Of a stretch of 64,000 bases of DNA, positions 1-12,254 are shown in pieces. The stretch is from the NCBI RefSeq assembly GCF_004379255.2, contig NC_056046.1, positions 15,128,001 to 15,192,000 on the forward strand, read 5' to 3'. The notes beneath the pieces were generated by a model. The model worked only from the letters and a program-made list of their open reading frames with translations, made no database searches and was not told the DNA's origin. The stretch is from Salvia splendens (Eukaryota; Streptophyta; Magnoliopsida; Lamiales; Lamiaceae). The position numbers and the translations under genes were made by a program. The first letter of the stretch is position 1; every line of letters begins with the position of its first letter.

Positions 1-132
1 GAACAAATTATGGAATACAACGAGATACAGTAAAAAATAGCTGCAGGTGCAAAGTCAAGTATGTCCAGAGCTATTATATAAGATGCCTGCTATAAGAAAT
101 TGATAACTTGAGTTTATGGTTTGCAAGCTTAC

Positions 133-2702
133 AATCCTATCTCCTGGGGCACACTTTTTCTTTGATATCTGGAAGTCACTGACATAAGCCTCAAATCCAG
201 GCTACATTAACAAAACACAACAGTACTATCAGCAGAGAAACATTACATGAGAACTTTAACCGCAGAAAGGAAGGGAAAATAACAACCTTTATTTCAAGAA
301 AAACAAATATATGACCCATTCTCAATCTTGGATAGAATCTGCAGACATGTTTACAACCCAACTCTGTTAGTTGCGAGGAAGGAACTTGACTCAAAACAAT
401 GTAGAGAGGATTGCTGCTATAAAGGGAGAATGGAAAACCAAGATGCAAGGACTGTGTATCGGAACATTGTATATGATAAAAGGAATACTTAAATTTTCTC
501 ATCCGAACAAAGTGAAAATTCAGAAACGTTAGATATCATGCTCTTATCTAATCTACAAAAAAACTATAGAAGAAAAAAGTTCAACATGCAAAAGAAACAT
601 GAACAATTTATTTGAATAAATCTTTTGAGCAGAACTAAATTATTCATGCTATAAAGGAAGGGTGATATATGAGAAAAATCCATAAACATTGAAAAATCTA
701 CAAAGTATAACTTAAGCCCGCATTATTGTTTCGACAATGAATCCCTTCTGATTTTTTAAATTGACGCCACCATTGGGTTTACAGAAAAAAAATGAATTAG
801 AAACTATCTCAAAGGAACAAAGCAAGGAAGTGATCATCTCATGTGAATCACTTAATCAGAATCTAATCAATTCGTGGTTCTTTTATGGCTGCAGAACCAG
901 TTACAGTTGATAGGCTACCAAATAAAAGAGAATTTTACAGCCTTAGCACATAACTGTTGTGATAACGTACAAAGTTGAAAAATTAGGTTCAACCCACCAA
1001 GTTGGAATGAAAGGAAATTCATGTTATACCTTGACATAACTGTTGAGATAACTGGGTGAGAAGGGTTTGGGTCAGCGCTGAAATCTAATGCACTACAAAA
1101 ATTTCCTGCAACCTGTAGAGATGATCACAATCCAAAATTACATTATAATATATTGAAATATAAATCACATCAAATAATAACAAATATCAACAGACCTCTT
1201 TTTCCAGATTGCGGAGCTCTGCAGAGTCTTGATCAGGAAACCACCCATTCTGACAAGCACTCTATCATAAAATCGGGATCGAGACGAATAATTTCTTAAT
1301 AAGTGAAGAACAGGAGATGTACATGAAACAGAAATGCTCATTTGTTTCATTTCAAAGAAGGGAAATGAACAAGTTACACTGGTGCAAAGGCTTATGACTT
1401 TTTATAAACTATTTTGGTTCATAAAAAATGAAGCATTAATGTGGTTACCTAGTCATTACACAAGTATCAGAAAAAAGGGTTTTGGTATACAAATTCAAAA
1501 GTTCGCAAGCACTATAGTCTTATTTTCAACATGTCTCACCACCAGAAGTCAATACAACAAATGATGCATATGATACAAGTAATAGAACATGTAATAAATG
1601 ATCCAACAATTCATAACTGAAGCAAAAAAATTAGTATGCCGTACCAAAAATTGGCTGATAGAAAAATTACCTTAACAGAAATCATCAGGACCATAATAGC
1701 TGCTTGTGTTGTGGCATCATTTTTAATTTTGCCCATCTAACAACATAAGTTTTCAGACTTAATGAGAAAATCGATTTATATCATCACTTAATGGAATATA
1801 TGAAGAAAAACAAATCCAATATATCCTTGGACCAGCTCTACTTCATATGTACATGGACAGAACACATAATGAGATATCATATATGTGTCCATTTCACAGA
1901 TGGAGCTAATAGTGTAAATAGCCTATGAGATCCCTTTAGGTCCCCATTTGAATGATCCCATCTAGTTACACTTCCAACTGAGGATACATTTCACTGAAAA
2001 TATAAACAAACAATGTATAAAATCATTACCTGCTTTATAAGAGAAGGTAACGCGGATGATTTGTTTGGAACATAATTGTTTGCTATGCAAAAATCAATCC
2101 CTCTGTATTGGCAAAAATATGTTACTATAAATCAACAGTGTTAAACCAAAACTATCCAGCTACAAACACCCAATGGACATCCTAGAAGCAAAAGGCACTG
2201 TTCTTCACAAATTATTATCCAAAAGAATAAGCATTAAAGGGCAATATATCATGCCAAAACCTCTTCAGAGACAGCTTCTTAATGCTCTTGCAAAATAAAA
2301 TAGGCAAAATACATACAACACAGAACAGATATAAGCACATAAAAAGCAAATTCCACAGAATTAATAGAAACAATAACCTATCTCTAGGGATAGAAACACA
2401 TTAAAAAAAATCAGCTGAACAAACTCATCTTCAGAAAAAAATAATCAAAAAAGCAAAAGCATAAGCAAACTAGAAAGCGAAGAGGAGGAATGCCTGGACA
2501 GAGAGAGGCAGAGATTATCAAACTCTTTGTCGTTTTTGTTGTTGCTGGAAAAGTGCATGCTCAAACGATCAATTACGGCTGAAATTCGGAAGTTATTTAA
2601 ATCCCGCTGTGTTAAGGCGGTGATCTGGAGGGCAGTTCCACCGTCGATTTGGCCATCATTCGTGTATAACCCAGTCGCCGGCGCGGCTGTTATGCCGGCC
2701 AT
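133..2702 (-). CDS. PIAL2: E4 SUMO-protein ligase PIAL1/2-like, 5' part (exons 1-7)
   Basis: PIAL proteins are plant PIAS-like ligases that extend SUMO chains and also act in gene silencing in the nucleus. I rebuilt seven exons by eye, all in phase: 2702-2494, 2102-2030, 1736-1671, 1261-1196, 1112-1030, 338-287 and 201-133, giving 206 codons. Start is ATG at 2702-2700. The order of conserved blocks fits PIAL: RDLNNFRISAVIDRL, then GIDFCIANN, MVLMISVK, GWFPDQDS, FYPRLRMGHIFVFLEIK and PGFEAYVSDFQISK. The SP-RING domain that binds the E2 enzyme lies further downstream and is outside the window. Every intron except the first has GT-AG ends. No stop interrupts the joined frame, so the gene looks intact as far as it is visible. 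PIAL1 versus PIAL2 cannot be separated from this portion. A partial broken copy lies upstream at 4980-5895. Confidence 0.85.
2103..2493 (-). other. GC-AG intron 1 of the PIAL-like gene
   Basis: Exon 1 ends CTGTCCAG and is followed by GCATTC. The acceptor is CAATACAG before AGGGATTG. Only this junction keeps the conserved reading frame (LSLSR then GIDF), giving AG plus A for the arginine codon. The same GC donor is present in the partial copy near 5.6 kb, so it is not a sequencing error. Confidence 0.7.
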
Positions 2703-3080
2703 TCTTCCAGTTAACTACTATGCGCCTCTCTCCTCAATCGGAATATTTCTCTTTTACTATGTCGGTATCGGTTATTTATGAGGATTTTATTTTTAAATTA
2801 TAAAAAGAAGTCCAGGTGTAAATATCAAATCGCCATGGCCAAAATTTTGGATTTATTCTCTTGCGAGATAATGGGAGTATAAAAATTAAAGTAAGCCATC
2901 CACAAATAACGAACACGTAGTTTAAGAGAAAATTTAAATAAAATGCATAATTATAAATCTCAATATACGTTGTGTGTGTTTTTGTTAATAAAAGTTTATA
3001 GAGTTGGAATATAAATATAAAGTGGAGTATGAGTGCATTTAAAAAGAAAAAAATTATGGTATTATACTTAGTATTTAGTA

Positions 3081-3291
3081 CTCCCTCCGTCCCATAATCA
3101 ATGGCATACTTGGGAAATGACAAGGGATTTTAAGAGATGTTGATTTGTGTGTTAAGTGGAAAGAGAAAATAGCAGGAGTATATAAATATTTATGTGAGAG
3201 AGAGCTTTTTTTTCAAAAAAAAGAAATGTGATATTTTTTGTGGGACAAACTAAAAAGGAAAGTGTGACATCTATTATGGGACAGAGGGGGA
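3081..3291. mobile_element. Stowaway-type MITE
   Basis: It starts CTCCCTCCGTCCC after TA and ends GGGACAGAGGGGGA before TA. These are the usual terminal repeats and TA target site of Tc1/mariner-derived Stowaway elements. It is 211 bp long with no coding capacity. Confidence 0.75.
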
Positions 3292-3349
3292 TACTATTAA
3301 ACATTGAATGTTACTCCAATATCTTCATGACTAGGAAATCGAACTCGGA

Positions 3350-3600
3350 GCTTACTTTTCCAGCGACCTCGATAAAAATTGATTGTTGTGATGATGTTTA
3401 CCGTTAATTTGCACTTTCCATTCTGTTTTCTTTTTCCCTTTTTCTTTTCTATTTCCATACGATTAAACTTGAAGTTTTCTATTAAAATTTTCAGGTAGTG
3501 AGACATGTATAAAGATGGTTATATAATAAGGGCATTAGAGCAATTCCAATTGAAATAGATAAATTAAAAATATATATTTTTTATTTATCTTTCAAAAAGA
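3350..3600. repeat. Dispersed repeat, copy 1 (copy 2 at 25920-26150)
   Basis: A stretch beginning CTTACTTTTCCA, running through a T-rich tract and then AGTGAGACATG and GGCATTAGAGCAAT, is found again in the same order at 25920-26150. No ORF or terminal repeat was recognised. It is probably an old non-coding transposon piece. The rest of 3600-4120 holds nothing I recognise. Confidence 0.5.
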
Positions 3601-4122
3601 ATAACTATATTTTTGAAATAGTGATTCCTAAAACTATAAAATTTTATTATTGAAATTTAGTATTTCCATGAACTTCAAATCTGGTCCCAATTCGTGGAAA
3701 TTCATCATATGGGATAAGTTCGTAACTTTTGGAACTAAATTTTAAGATCATGGGAAATACTAGTTCCTTTTGAAGGAGGATGTAGGTTTAGGATTTTGTT
3801 TGCGATGTAGACGTAAAAGTAAAATAGATCTTGTTACAACCCTTGGGTAGTTAGTTCGATTATTTTTTAAGATCCGGGAAATAACTAAAAAAGAAAATCC
3901 GGAAAAGAGCTTATAATTTAGGCTCTACTCTCTACCTATTAATAATAAGATAACTAATCTAACGACGATCATAGAGTCTTGATAGTGATCTGGAGGCCGC
4001 TGGGATCGTGGGTTAGTTCGACTTCGACCCATGCATTGTGGCTGCAGTCTTTGGGCCTTCTTCAAGGTTCTCTTGCATGGGCTCTTCGTTAGGTTCTGTC
4101 TTGATGGTAGTCGTATCACTTC

Positions 4123-4262
4123 ACCATTGGGTTTACAGGAAAAAATTGAATTAGAAACCAATCTCAAAGTAACAAAGCAGGTCATATCTCGTGAATCGCC
4201 TAATCAGAATCTAATCAATTCATGCTTCCTTTATGGCTGCAGAACCAGTTTCAATAGATTGG
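4123..4262. repeat. Copied fragment of the PIAL-like gene intron 5
   Basis: About 140 bp starting CACCATTGGGTTTACAG and ending near GGCTGCAGAACCAGTT match 768-907, which lies in the fifth intron of the PIAL-like gene. It is a second, separate piece of the same local duplication. Confidence 0.65.
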
Positions 4263-4689
4263 ACTAGATTTTGCATGTTTTTAAGGCCTAGATTTAGCTC
4301 GTTTTAAATGTCAATCATGCAAATTATGTTCTTAAATTATATATATATTATATATTTTGATGTTTTGACATGTTTGTTGACAAATAATAGTATAAAAAGA
4401 TAGAAAAAAGGTGAAAAAATGGCCAAGGTGCAGCAGCCTTGTTCGAGCCCATCTTCCAACGAGTTTGAAGTCCAATCAGTGCTTACTACATACCATTCTC
4501 TTCGTCTTCGAAATAGCTTAGCGTTAGCACCTTGAACATCTAAATCGGAGTTCTGTGGAGAAAGTTATGGCCATTCTACGAACGTTGCGCAGTGCAGTCA
4601 AAAGCTGACGGAAATTAGGCGGAAATTAAGGAAGGAAAGAAATTGTTGCCAAATCTCTTCTATTAATTGAAGAATTCGAATTTACAATC

Positions 4690-4980
4690 TTTACCATTAC
4701 TTGGAGGACACACTACATACACTACACACATTTTACACACTACACACATTTCATGCACTACACACTACACACATTTCACACAAAATACACACTATACATA
4801 CACTATTCACAAACTGAAATTTCAAATTTGGTTCAATTTTAGTTTTTTGGTTAGTTCAGTTTAAACTTTTTGAAAAATTTTAATTTTCGACACAGTTCGT
4901 AATTTTAATTTTAATTTTAATTTTAATTTGTAATTTTAATTTTAAATTACAAATTTTAATTTTAATTTTAATTATAATTT
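4690..4980. repeat. Simple-sequence tract
   Basis: The first part is a run of CACTACACACATTT-like units up to about 4815. The second part (about 4870-4980) is TTTTAA-rich. It is not a plant telomere repeat (TTTAGGG). The region 4262-4690 has no recognised feature. Confidence 0.6.
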
Positions 4981-5895
4981 AATGGAATATATGAAGAAAA
5001 ACAAATCCAAAATATCCTTGGACCAGCTCTACTTCATATGTGTCCATTTCACAAATGGAGCTAATAGTAGCCTATGAGATCCCTTTAGGTCCCCAATTGA
5101 ATGATCCCATCTAGTTTCACTTCCAACTGAAAATTTAAGCAAACAATGTACTAAAAAATCATCACCTGCTTTATAAGAGAAGGTAACGCGGATGATCTGT
5201 TTGGAACATAATTGATTGCTATGCAAAAATCAATCAATCCCTCTGCATTGGCAAAAGTATGTATAAATCAACAGTGATAAACCAAAACCATCCAGCTACA
5301 AACACCCAATGGACATCCCTATCCCTAGCCTAGAAGCAAAAGGCACTGTTCTTCACAAATAATGCTCCAAAAGAATATGCATGCATTTAAGGGCAACATA
5401 TCATGCCAAACCTCTTTCTTAATGCTCTTGCAAACTAAAATACGCAAAACACATACAACACAGCACAGCAGATACAAGCACATAAAAAGCAAATTCCACA
5501 GAATTAATAGAAGAAACAATAACCTATCTCTAGGGATCGAAACACATGAAAAATAATAAGCTGAACTAACTTATCTTCATAAAAAATAATCGAAAAATCA
5601 AAGGCATAAGCAAAGGAGAAATCGAAGAGGAGGAATGCCTGGACAGAGAGAGGAAGAGATTTTTTAACTCTGTGTCGTTTGCAATGTTGTTGGAGAATTG
5701 AGTGTTCAAACGATCGATAACGGCCGAAATTCGGAAGTTATTTAAATCCCGCTTAGTCAAGCCGGTGACAGTTCCACCGCCGATGTTGCCATGCCGTCCA
5801 TTCCTCCGATTACTACTGTGCGCCTCTGTTTCTCTTTTCTATGTCGGATATTTATGAGGATTTTATATTTAAATTTAAAAGAAGTCCAGATCATG
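4980..5895 (-). pseudogene. PIAL-like partial pseudogene (promoter, exon 1, exon 2)
   Basis: This is a copy of about 1791-2815. Exon 1 still reads RDLNNFRISAVIDRL, but the region after the original start has lost sequence, so the ATG at about 5800 is out of frame with it and reaches a stop within 15 codons. Exon 2 (about 5157-5233) carries an extra GATT, which turns the reading into GID followed by a stop. The copy breaks off inside intron 2. It keeps the GC donor of intron 1. The duplication was therefore at the DNA level and not by a retro-copy. Non-functional as a ligase. Confidence 0.8.
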
Positions 5896-6021
5896 AAAAT
5901 AATTTTAATTAGTGTTAAAAATAGATTTGAAATAAATAAAGTTGTTATCATTTGAAATTTGGTAGTGACTGATTACTCCATGATTCTACTGGTTTGTGAA
6001 TCTCCCAAACTTGTTTTGATT

Positions 6022-6588
6022 TGTTGAAATATTTTAATATGGTCCAATATAATAGTTTAAAGATTGTATAATATTTATGACTACTTATTAATTGATACGA
6101 TTACGTTATCTACTAAGATTATATAACTTGTAGGGTCAAATGATTATCTATAAAAGTATGAGTCCTATTGTGCATATACTACTCTAGATAACTTTAATTT
6201 TGTTATGAGTGAAATTAAAATTATAATAAAATTATGGACTTGTTATCTAAATACATGGTTATGGTCCCTAAGTGCAACCTATAAATAAGTCAATAGATTG
6301 TCATTTCTATCGATCAGACATATTACTACTTCACAGATTACAGAGAATCTGTGAATGCGTTTCACTTGGAAGGTCTATTGATACGTATTACTACTTCACA
6401 GATTACAGCTACTTCACAAATTACAGAGAATCTGTGAATGCGTCTTCACTTGGAAGGCTAATTTCCATACTTCAGAATCAACATCATGAATCTGAATCCA
6501 TGTACGCTTCCGCTTTATGTTTATCAATATTATTCAACATGTATGATTTATTTGATGAATTAAGTGAATCACTAATTTGATTCCAACA
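6022..6588 (+). repeat. Copia 5' LTR
   Basis: Starts TGTTGAAAT and ends TTCCAACA. It is 567 bp against 438 bp in the other LTR. The extra length comes largely from a local duplication around 6326-6460, where CAGAGAATCTGTGAATGCGT and CACTTGGAAGG occur twice. Confidence 0.8.
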
Positions 6589-6589
6589 A

Positions 6590-7330
6590 TTGGTACGAGA
6601 GCCAATACATGTTGGAATGCATTGATAATTCGTTGATTTATAATTCTGTGTTGGATTCGGTTTATGAAAATTATGTGTTCAAATTCTTGAAGAATTTTCG
6701 AACGAAATTTTTTGAAGGTTGTTGAATTCATTCACAAGTTTTTTTCAACTAATAGTTGATTGTTTATGTACGCACCTATATGTGATTGGTTTATGGATTA
6801 AGAATTCATATTTCATTGCTATGTGTTCGGTTAATCAATCCTTTTATTGATTTTTTCTATAATGCTATTAATAATCTTTGGAATGATTTGCGTGAAATTT
6901 GTTATGATTTGATCCTTGAATATCTGGTCTCCAACAATATCCAACTTCATTTCAGTTCCTTTGGGGGATTTTCAGATCAAATTTTTAAAGAGTTTTATCG
7001 TTCTGTTTTCAATTTTTTGATAAAATTCTGTCTTCAAAAATCATTCATCAGTTTTCCAAATTCAATTCTCAATTAAATCTGACCAGCAGCCATTTATTCT
7101 GGCGAACGGCGACGTCGCCGAGTCGCCGGTAACAACACACCATTTGATGGCGGTTGTGGCGGTGAAACAATGCCTTCCTTTCGTGAAACGACGCGACGGC
7201 CTATTCTGAAAAACTGGTTTTAGTTTCTGATTTTAACTTTGGGACCCACTGCAATTTTAATTTCTTTCAGCAGCATCCAATAATTTCTTTAATTTGGGCC
7301 ATCTACATTCAAATTTTTGAAAGGGTCGTA
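6590..7330 (+). other. Copia primer site and leader
   Basis: TTGGTACGAGAGCC lies just after the LTR, followed by an untranslated leader. A related leader follows the 3' LTR at 18073-18296. No gene is recognised; the ORF at 6786-7076 has no family signature. Confidence 0.55.
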
Positions 7331-7796
7331 TTTTAGAGCATGCACAACGGTGGACGGACGGACGTGACGCTGGCAAGAACGAGGTCCGCCGCTATTACGC
7401 TCGCGCCGCTGGCACGGCGCTGCTCGCTGCATCGAGCACGTCCGTGCCAGCGAGCAGGCGACGTGGGGAGCAGCGATTGGGCAACGGTATAGCCGTTGCC
7501 TTTGATTTTTTTTTTTTATTAAAAATCGGTTTTTAATTAAAAAAATGATTAAAAAATATTTTTTCACTTTCCAAAAAAAATATATCTGTTTTTTTCCACT
7601 TTTTAATTTTTTTCCACAAAAATACACATTTTCATCTATAAATACCCCACTTTCACACCCAAAAATTCACACCAAACTATACAAATCTCATCTTCATTCC
7701 CCCATATTCATTCTCATATTCATTCTCCCATATCCATTCTCATCTTCATTCTCTCATATCCATTCTCAATCTTTCTTCCACTCCTACATCATAACA

Positions 7797-8862
7797 ATGT
7801 CCGGCCAAGGCGATGACCCCCCGCCCTCCCACGGTTGGAACCCCGAATGGTTCGGTTAACAACCGTTTCCTAGTCCGGAAACGGAATATTCGGCCCATCC
7901 TCAAACCCAAAGTTCGGGCGTTCCGGGTGGCTACCGGCCATACCCAATCGATGACCAAGGTGCCCCCGAAGGGCGATACGGGTGGACACCGGAGCCTAGG
8001 CCGACCGCCCCTCCCAAACTCCGACTCCTCCTACTCGCGGTGTCCGCACACCGTACACTCCGGCGGAGATGGATAAATTGTTTACGGCACACTTGGAAAT
8101 CTCCGAAGATCCGGTGGTTGGCACGAACCAATCCGGCGATCACTTTTGGTGGCGCATCGCTCGCCGGTACAATGAAAATCGGTCACCGGGAACGGTCGAG
8201 CGCAACAAGAGTATGGTGCGCAACGCCATCTTCCGAGCCAACGATGAAATTGGCAAGATGGCTATTTCCTCCAGGAAAAGAGGAATGCCGGGAGCGGCCG
8301 GAGCGAGGTCGACATCATCACTGCCACGATGAGCACCTACCAATCCATGAACTACAAGTCGTTCAAGTACATCAACGTTTGGAAGGAGATGCGGACGCAC
8401 CCGAAGTATATGGGAGGCGTAACATCCTCCTCTAGCGGCTCCTCCAAACGGTCAAGGTGGGTATCCCTATCCGACACCGGCTCCGAAGAAGTGGCTAGCC
8501 AACTCACCGGAGCTAACTTGGGTAGCCCCGACGCCGGCCCGAGCGGTTCCCAACGCCGACCGCAAGGAAGGAAGAAGGCGGTGGCCAACCGCCGTCGAGC
8601 CGCGGCTGCAACCGCCGATGCTCCAGTTCCTGCTCCCGTTCCCATTCCATATGCGCCACCTCCACCCCCACCAACTCGTTGTGGCAGCTTTTGGCCCAAC
8701 TCAATATGGCCGATAGTTCCACTATGACCCCCTCGCAACTTCGATCGCACGAGGCCATGATATTGGGCCTCCAAAGACAATTGGGGGTTGTCACGACCGC
8801 CCATACAAGGGGTACCACAAACGCGGCGATCGTGACCGACATGCATGGATTACAATTTAAAA
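7797..8862 (+). pseudogene. Harbinger ORF1 (Myb/SANT-like DNA-binding protein), broken
   Basis: ORF1 proteins of Harbinger elements bind the element ends and help the transposase enter the nucleus. Starts MSGQGDDPPPSHGWNPEWFG at 7797 and meets a stop (TAA) soon after. Later pieces lie in different frames: the SANT-like part near 8069-8330 (DKLFTAHLEISEDPVVG, FWWRIARRYNE), then YKSFKYINVWKEM and a serine/proline-rich linker at 8329-8727, then a C-terminal helix (LGLQRQLGVVTTAHTRGT) to 8860. At least two frameshifts. A copy of the start region is in fragment F near 59.4 kb. Confidence 0.7.
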
Positions 8863-8863
8863 A

Positions 8864-11800
8864 GAACAACTTAATTGATTTGAAGAAAGGAAAACAACTT
8901 AGTTTAAAGATTTTAAGGTTATATTTTTTTTTGAAAAGACATAAGATAAAATACTTTTAAAAAGACAAGGGAAAAATTGGACTTAAGAAATATAATAACT
9001 AAAAACTAAAGTAGAACAAGCACTTAACTTAAATTCGGAGAATACCATTTTCAAAAGACAACGTAGATGCACGTATAAATCCTAACACCACCATACATGT
9101 CCCAACACCAAAACGAAAAGCTTACGGTCTTAAGACATAAATTAAAACATAGCAGTGGATAAATAAGGTTCAAGGAGAGTCAAGGATCACGCCTATGTAT
9201 GACGACACAACGTATCCTAAGGTCTCTAGCCAGCTCAACATCCACCGCAACATCCCGCTCAACCTGCAAAATTTTTAAAAGAAATTGCAGGGCTGAGTAC
9301 TTGTTGTACTCAATGGGCTCATGCCGAAAACATTTATCAAGTTATGTCATCCATACCAGTGATCTCGAGTTTTATACACAGTAAAGAAAAAAAATCACGA
9401 GAACACAAAAATGTTTCATAGACTGGCCAGTCAAATAATCTCCCCACTTTTCACATCAATCCAACAGTCACAACCACAGTGCGACGAAAGTGTGGCCACA
9501 CTATTCGCCCACGAGACCGGCCGACTTGCAAGGACGGCTCACGATCCCACCAGTGTACACAGCCCGATAGGGTTTACGGCCCTACTCGGACCCGAATTCG
9601 TTTCACAAAACAGCCATATAGCCTAACGGAGTAAACTCATACGAACTAGGCATCAGGCACACAATCTCATAACAAAAACAGTCCATGGCATGACATAACA
9701 GTTAAACCACCCTTGTATCTCCACATAATATTTTTCGGAAAAATAAAGAGGTTTGAAAGGAAAACCCACCTCGTTCTCTTAGCAAAATCACAACCCAACC
9801 TAGAAACTCTCGATCCTCGAGTTCACGAAAACACAACACCCTTGTCAACGACAGCACAAGTCAGTCTCACACAACAACATATCACTATGCATGTCCTATC
9901 GTTTCTCTCTCATCGTTCTCCTCAGTCCCAAAACCCAACATGCATCACAAGGGTATAAAACACACGTAACACCTTTCAACTTATCGCAAGTGATTTCAAC
10001 AATTAAACACGTTCCTTGCACATACATGCATCAAATAACACTTTTAAACTTGAAACTAAGTGTCATTTAATCAAGGCAGAAAACTGGCAGAATTGCGCGA
10101 TCGTTTTGTAAAAATCACTTTAAATTCACCCGACCTCAAAACATGCTAAATTTTGGTCACGATACAGAGGACACATTCAAGTTCATCCATGAAAATTTTC
10201 ATATCGAAATCACGTCATTTAGTCAGTCATATCACATATTGAACTCTCTGGTCGGAACATACAATTTCTGACAGTATTGCGCAGTTCATTTGAAAAATTC
10301 ACCATAAATTCATACGATGCCCAAAAAGGCTGAAAATTTAAAAAAACACAGAAGACACTTCAAATTTTTATATAGTTCAAGAATTACATCAATCGGAGTT
10401 CATTTGGTCAGTCAAACAGAAAATGAAACATTCATGGCGAGAACTCACGTTTCTGGAAGATTTGCGCAGTCGACTTCAAATATTTATTAAAAATTCATTT
10501 TTCGATAAAACAGGCTGAAATTCACACGAGACACAGAAAACATTTTGAAGTTTACTCAGTAAAAATTTCGTAGCAAAATTCATTCGTTTGATGGGTCGAA
10601 TACAGATCATAAGTCACTGGTCGAGCATCACAGAATTCTGGTTCAAATTCGAAAATAGGGTTTTTAAATTTCCACAACGAAAACACCGATTCTTCATGCT
10701 CGAAAACACATCATCATGCTTACACATTACTCATACACATATTTGCATACAAACTCATATCATCACCACATATTTCGATCCAACACACATGATTTCAACC
10801 AACAAATGCAAAAATCAAACAAGTTCTTACGACACACGATTTTTCCCCCGTTAAAACTTGCGATCTATCAACCTACACTCTCTACATGCATGTAGGACCC
10901 AAAACATGGTTCAAAAACGGAAGAGGAGGAGAAGTGTGCGATTATACCTTCCTTTTGACAAAACGAAAACGGTAGAAACGTGGAATGGAGCGATTCGTCG
11001 GAGTTTCTCGAAGATAACTTCAACGGAGGCAAGATCAAAGCTTGAACGGAAGGTTTTTGGAGAGGGGAGAGTGATGGAGGAGACAAACCGTGTGGGAGTG
11101 AGGGAGAAAGTAGTGGACGATATTTTTGGGGAATGGGGGCTAGGGTTGATGTTATTAATATTTATAGTGTAGGTTAAAATAATCCACACCTCATGAATTA
11201 ATTAAATTGTGGGAGATAAAAAAAATAAAATTCCCACAATTAAGTATAGAAGTAGGCGTGTGGTTTGAATGGTGGGGAAGTCAAAATTTGTTAATTTAAT
11301 TACAAGGAGATATAGCAATATTTACTTGGAGAGAATATTCACAAATTAGGAATTTAAAGGTGAATATTCCATAAACAAGGGAACAAAATAAATTAAATCT
11401 CCAAGTAGGAATTAATATGGTGGGGGCCAAAAATTTCAAGAGGAAATTTGTACAAGGAAATTATTTAAATCCTCAATTAAATAGAATAGGATTTAAATTA
11501 GGTAATTTCTTTATGGAAAAAGGCTCCCATAAAAAGGCAATAATTAATTAAATTCCCACAAAGGAAATAATGCATAGGGGCGTGTGATATGGAGGAACAA
11601 TAAAAGAAAAAAAAATATTCACATCCCCAATTAATTAGACATAGGAATTTATTTGAATAAAAAGGGATCCCACAAATTAGGAAACAATTAAAATATTCTC
11701 CAATTTTATTGGAGGGGGCCGAAAATGCTAGGCTAAATAGCCAAGGAAAAATATCCCAACTCTCTATTTATTTTGGGTGAAGAAATACATTATCACATGA

Positions 11801-12249
11801 TTTAATTGGATTAAATTCAAAGGAAAGGAGTCAATAAAGCACCAATTAAATCAAAAGGAAATTAATTCTTTCTCCTATAGGAAATTTTCGAAAACTCCCA
11901 AGGAAAAATAAAATGGAGTTCGAATTTCATGTAGTACAACTTAGGGGTCATTTGGTTTGGATTTAATTTGGATAAGTATCCCAAAATAATTAATTAAATC
12001 CACAAGAAGAAGTATTATTTCAATAATTAGGAAGGGCCGAATATTTCAATGAATCGACTCGAGAAAGGGTAAATGCATGATCCTATTAATTATTTCCCCA
12101 CATTGGAATAACATAAATCTCAAGCTCGTCATTCCACAATAACCACGTCAATTTATTTCATACAAAGCACTTAATCACATAGAATCAAACGTTTCAGAAT
12201 TCCCCAAAATTCCAATTACATAAAAAGAAGTCACAAAAGTTTGGGATGT
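8864..12249 (-). mobile_element. LTR-like insertion (possible solo Gypsy LTR), about 3.4 kb
   Basis: It interrupts the end of the Harbinger ORF1. TTACA occurs at both junctions (8859-8863 and 12250-12254). Read on the minus strand the right end gives TGTAACATCCC, a common start for plant Gypsy LTRs. There is no coding sequence with a transposon domain; ORFs inside (for example 10858-11172) are short and unrecognised. No internal primer site or second LTR was found, which is why I favour a solo LTR. Left boundary is uncertain because a TG/CA end is not clear there. Confidence 0.4.
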
Positions 12250-12254
12250 TACAG

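Noticed and set aside
4690..4815. Possible telomere-like repeat
   Set aside because: The units are CACTACACACATTT-like and not the plant TTTAGGG telomere unit or its reverse.
6272..6580. ORF of 102 codons in the Copia LTR
   Set aside because: It arises from the local duplication inside the LTR and has no counterpart in the other LTR.
8352..8846. Minus-strand ORF of 164 codons
   Set aside because: It overlaps the Harbinger ORF1 on the opposite strand and has Gly/Arg runs typical of a shadow frame.
10858..11172. ORF of 104 codons as a host gene
   Set aside because: No family signature, inside the LTR-like insertion, and no conserved splice or promoter context.
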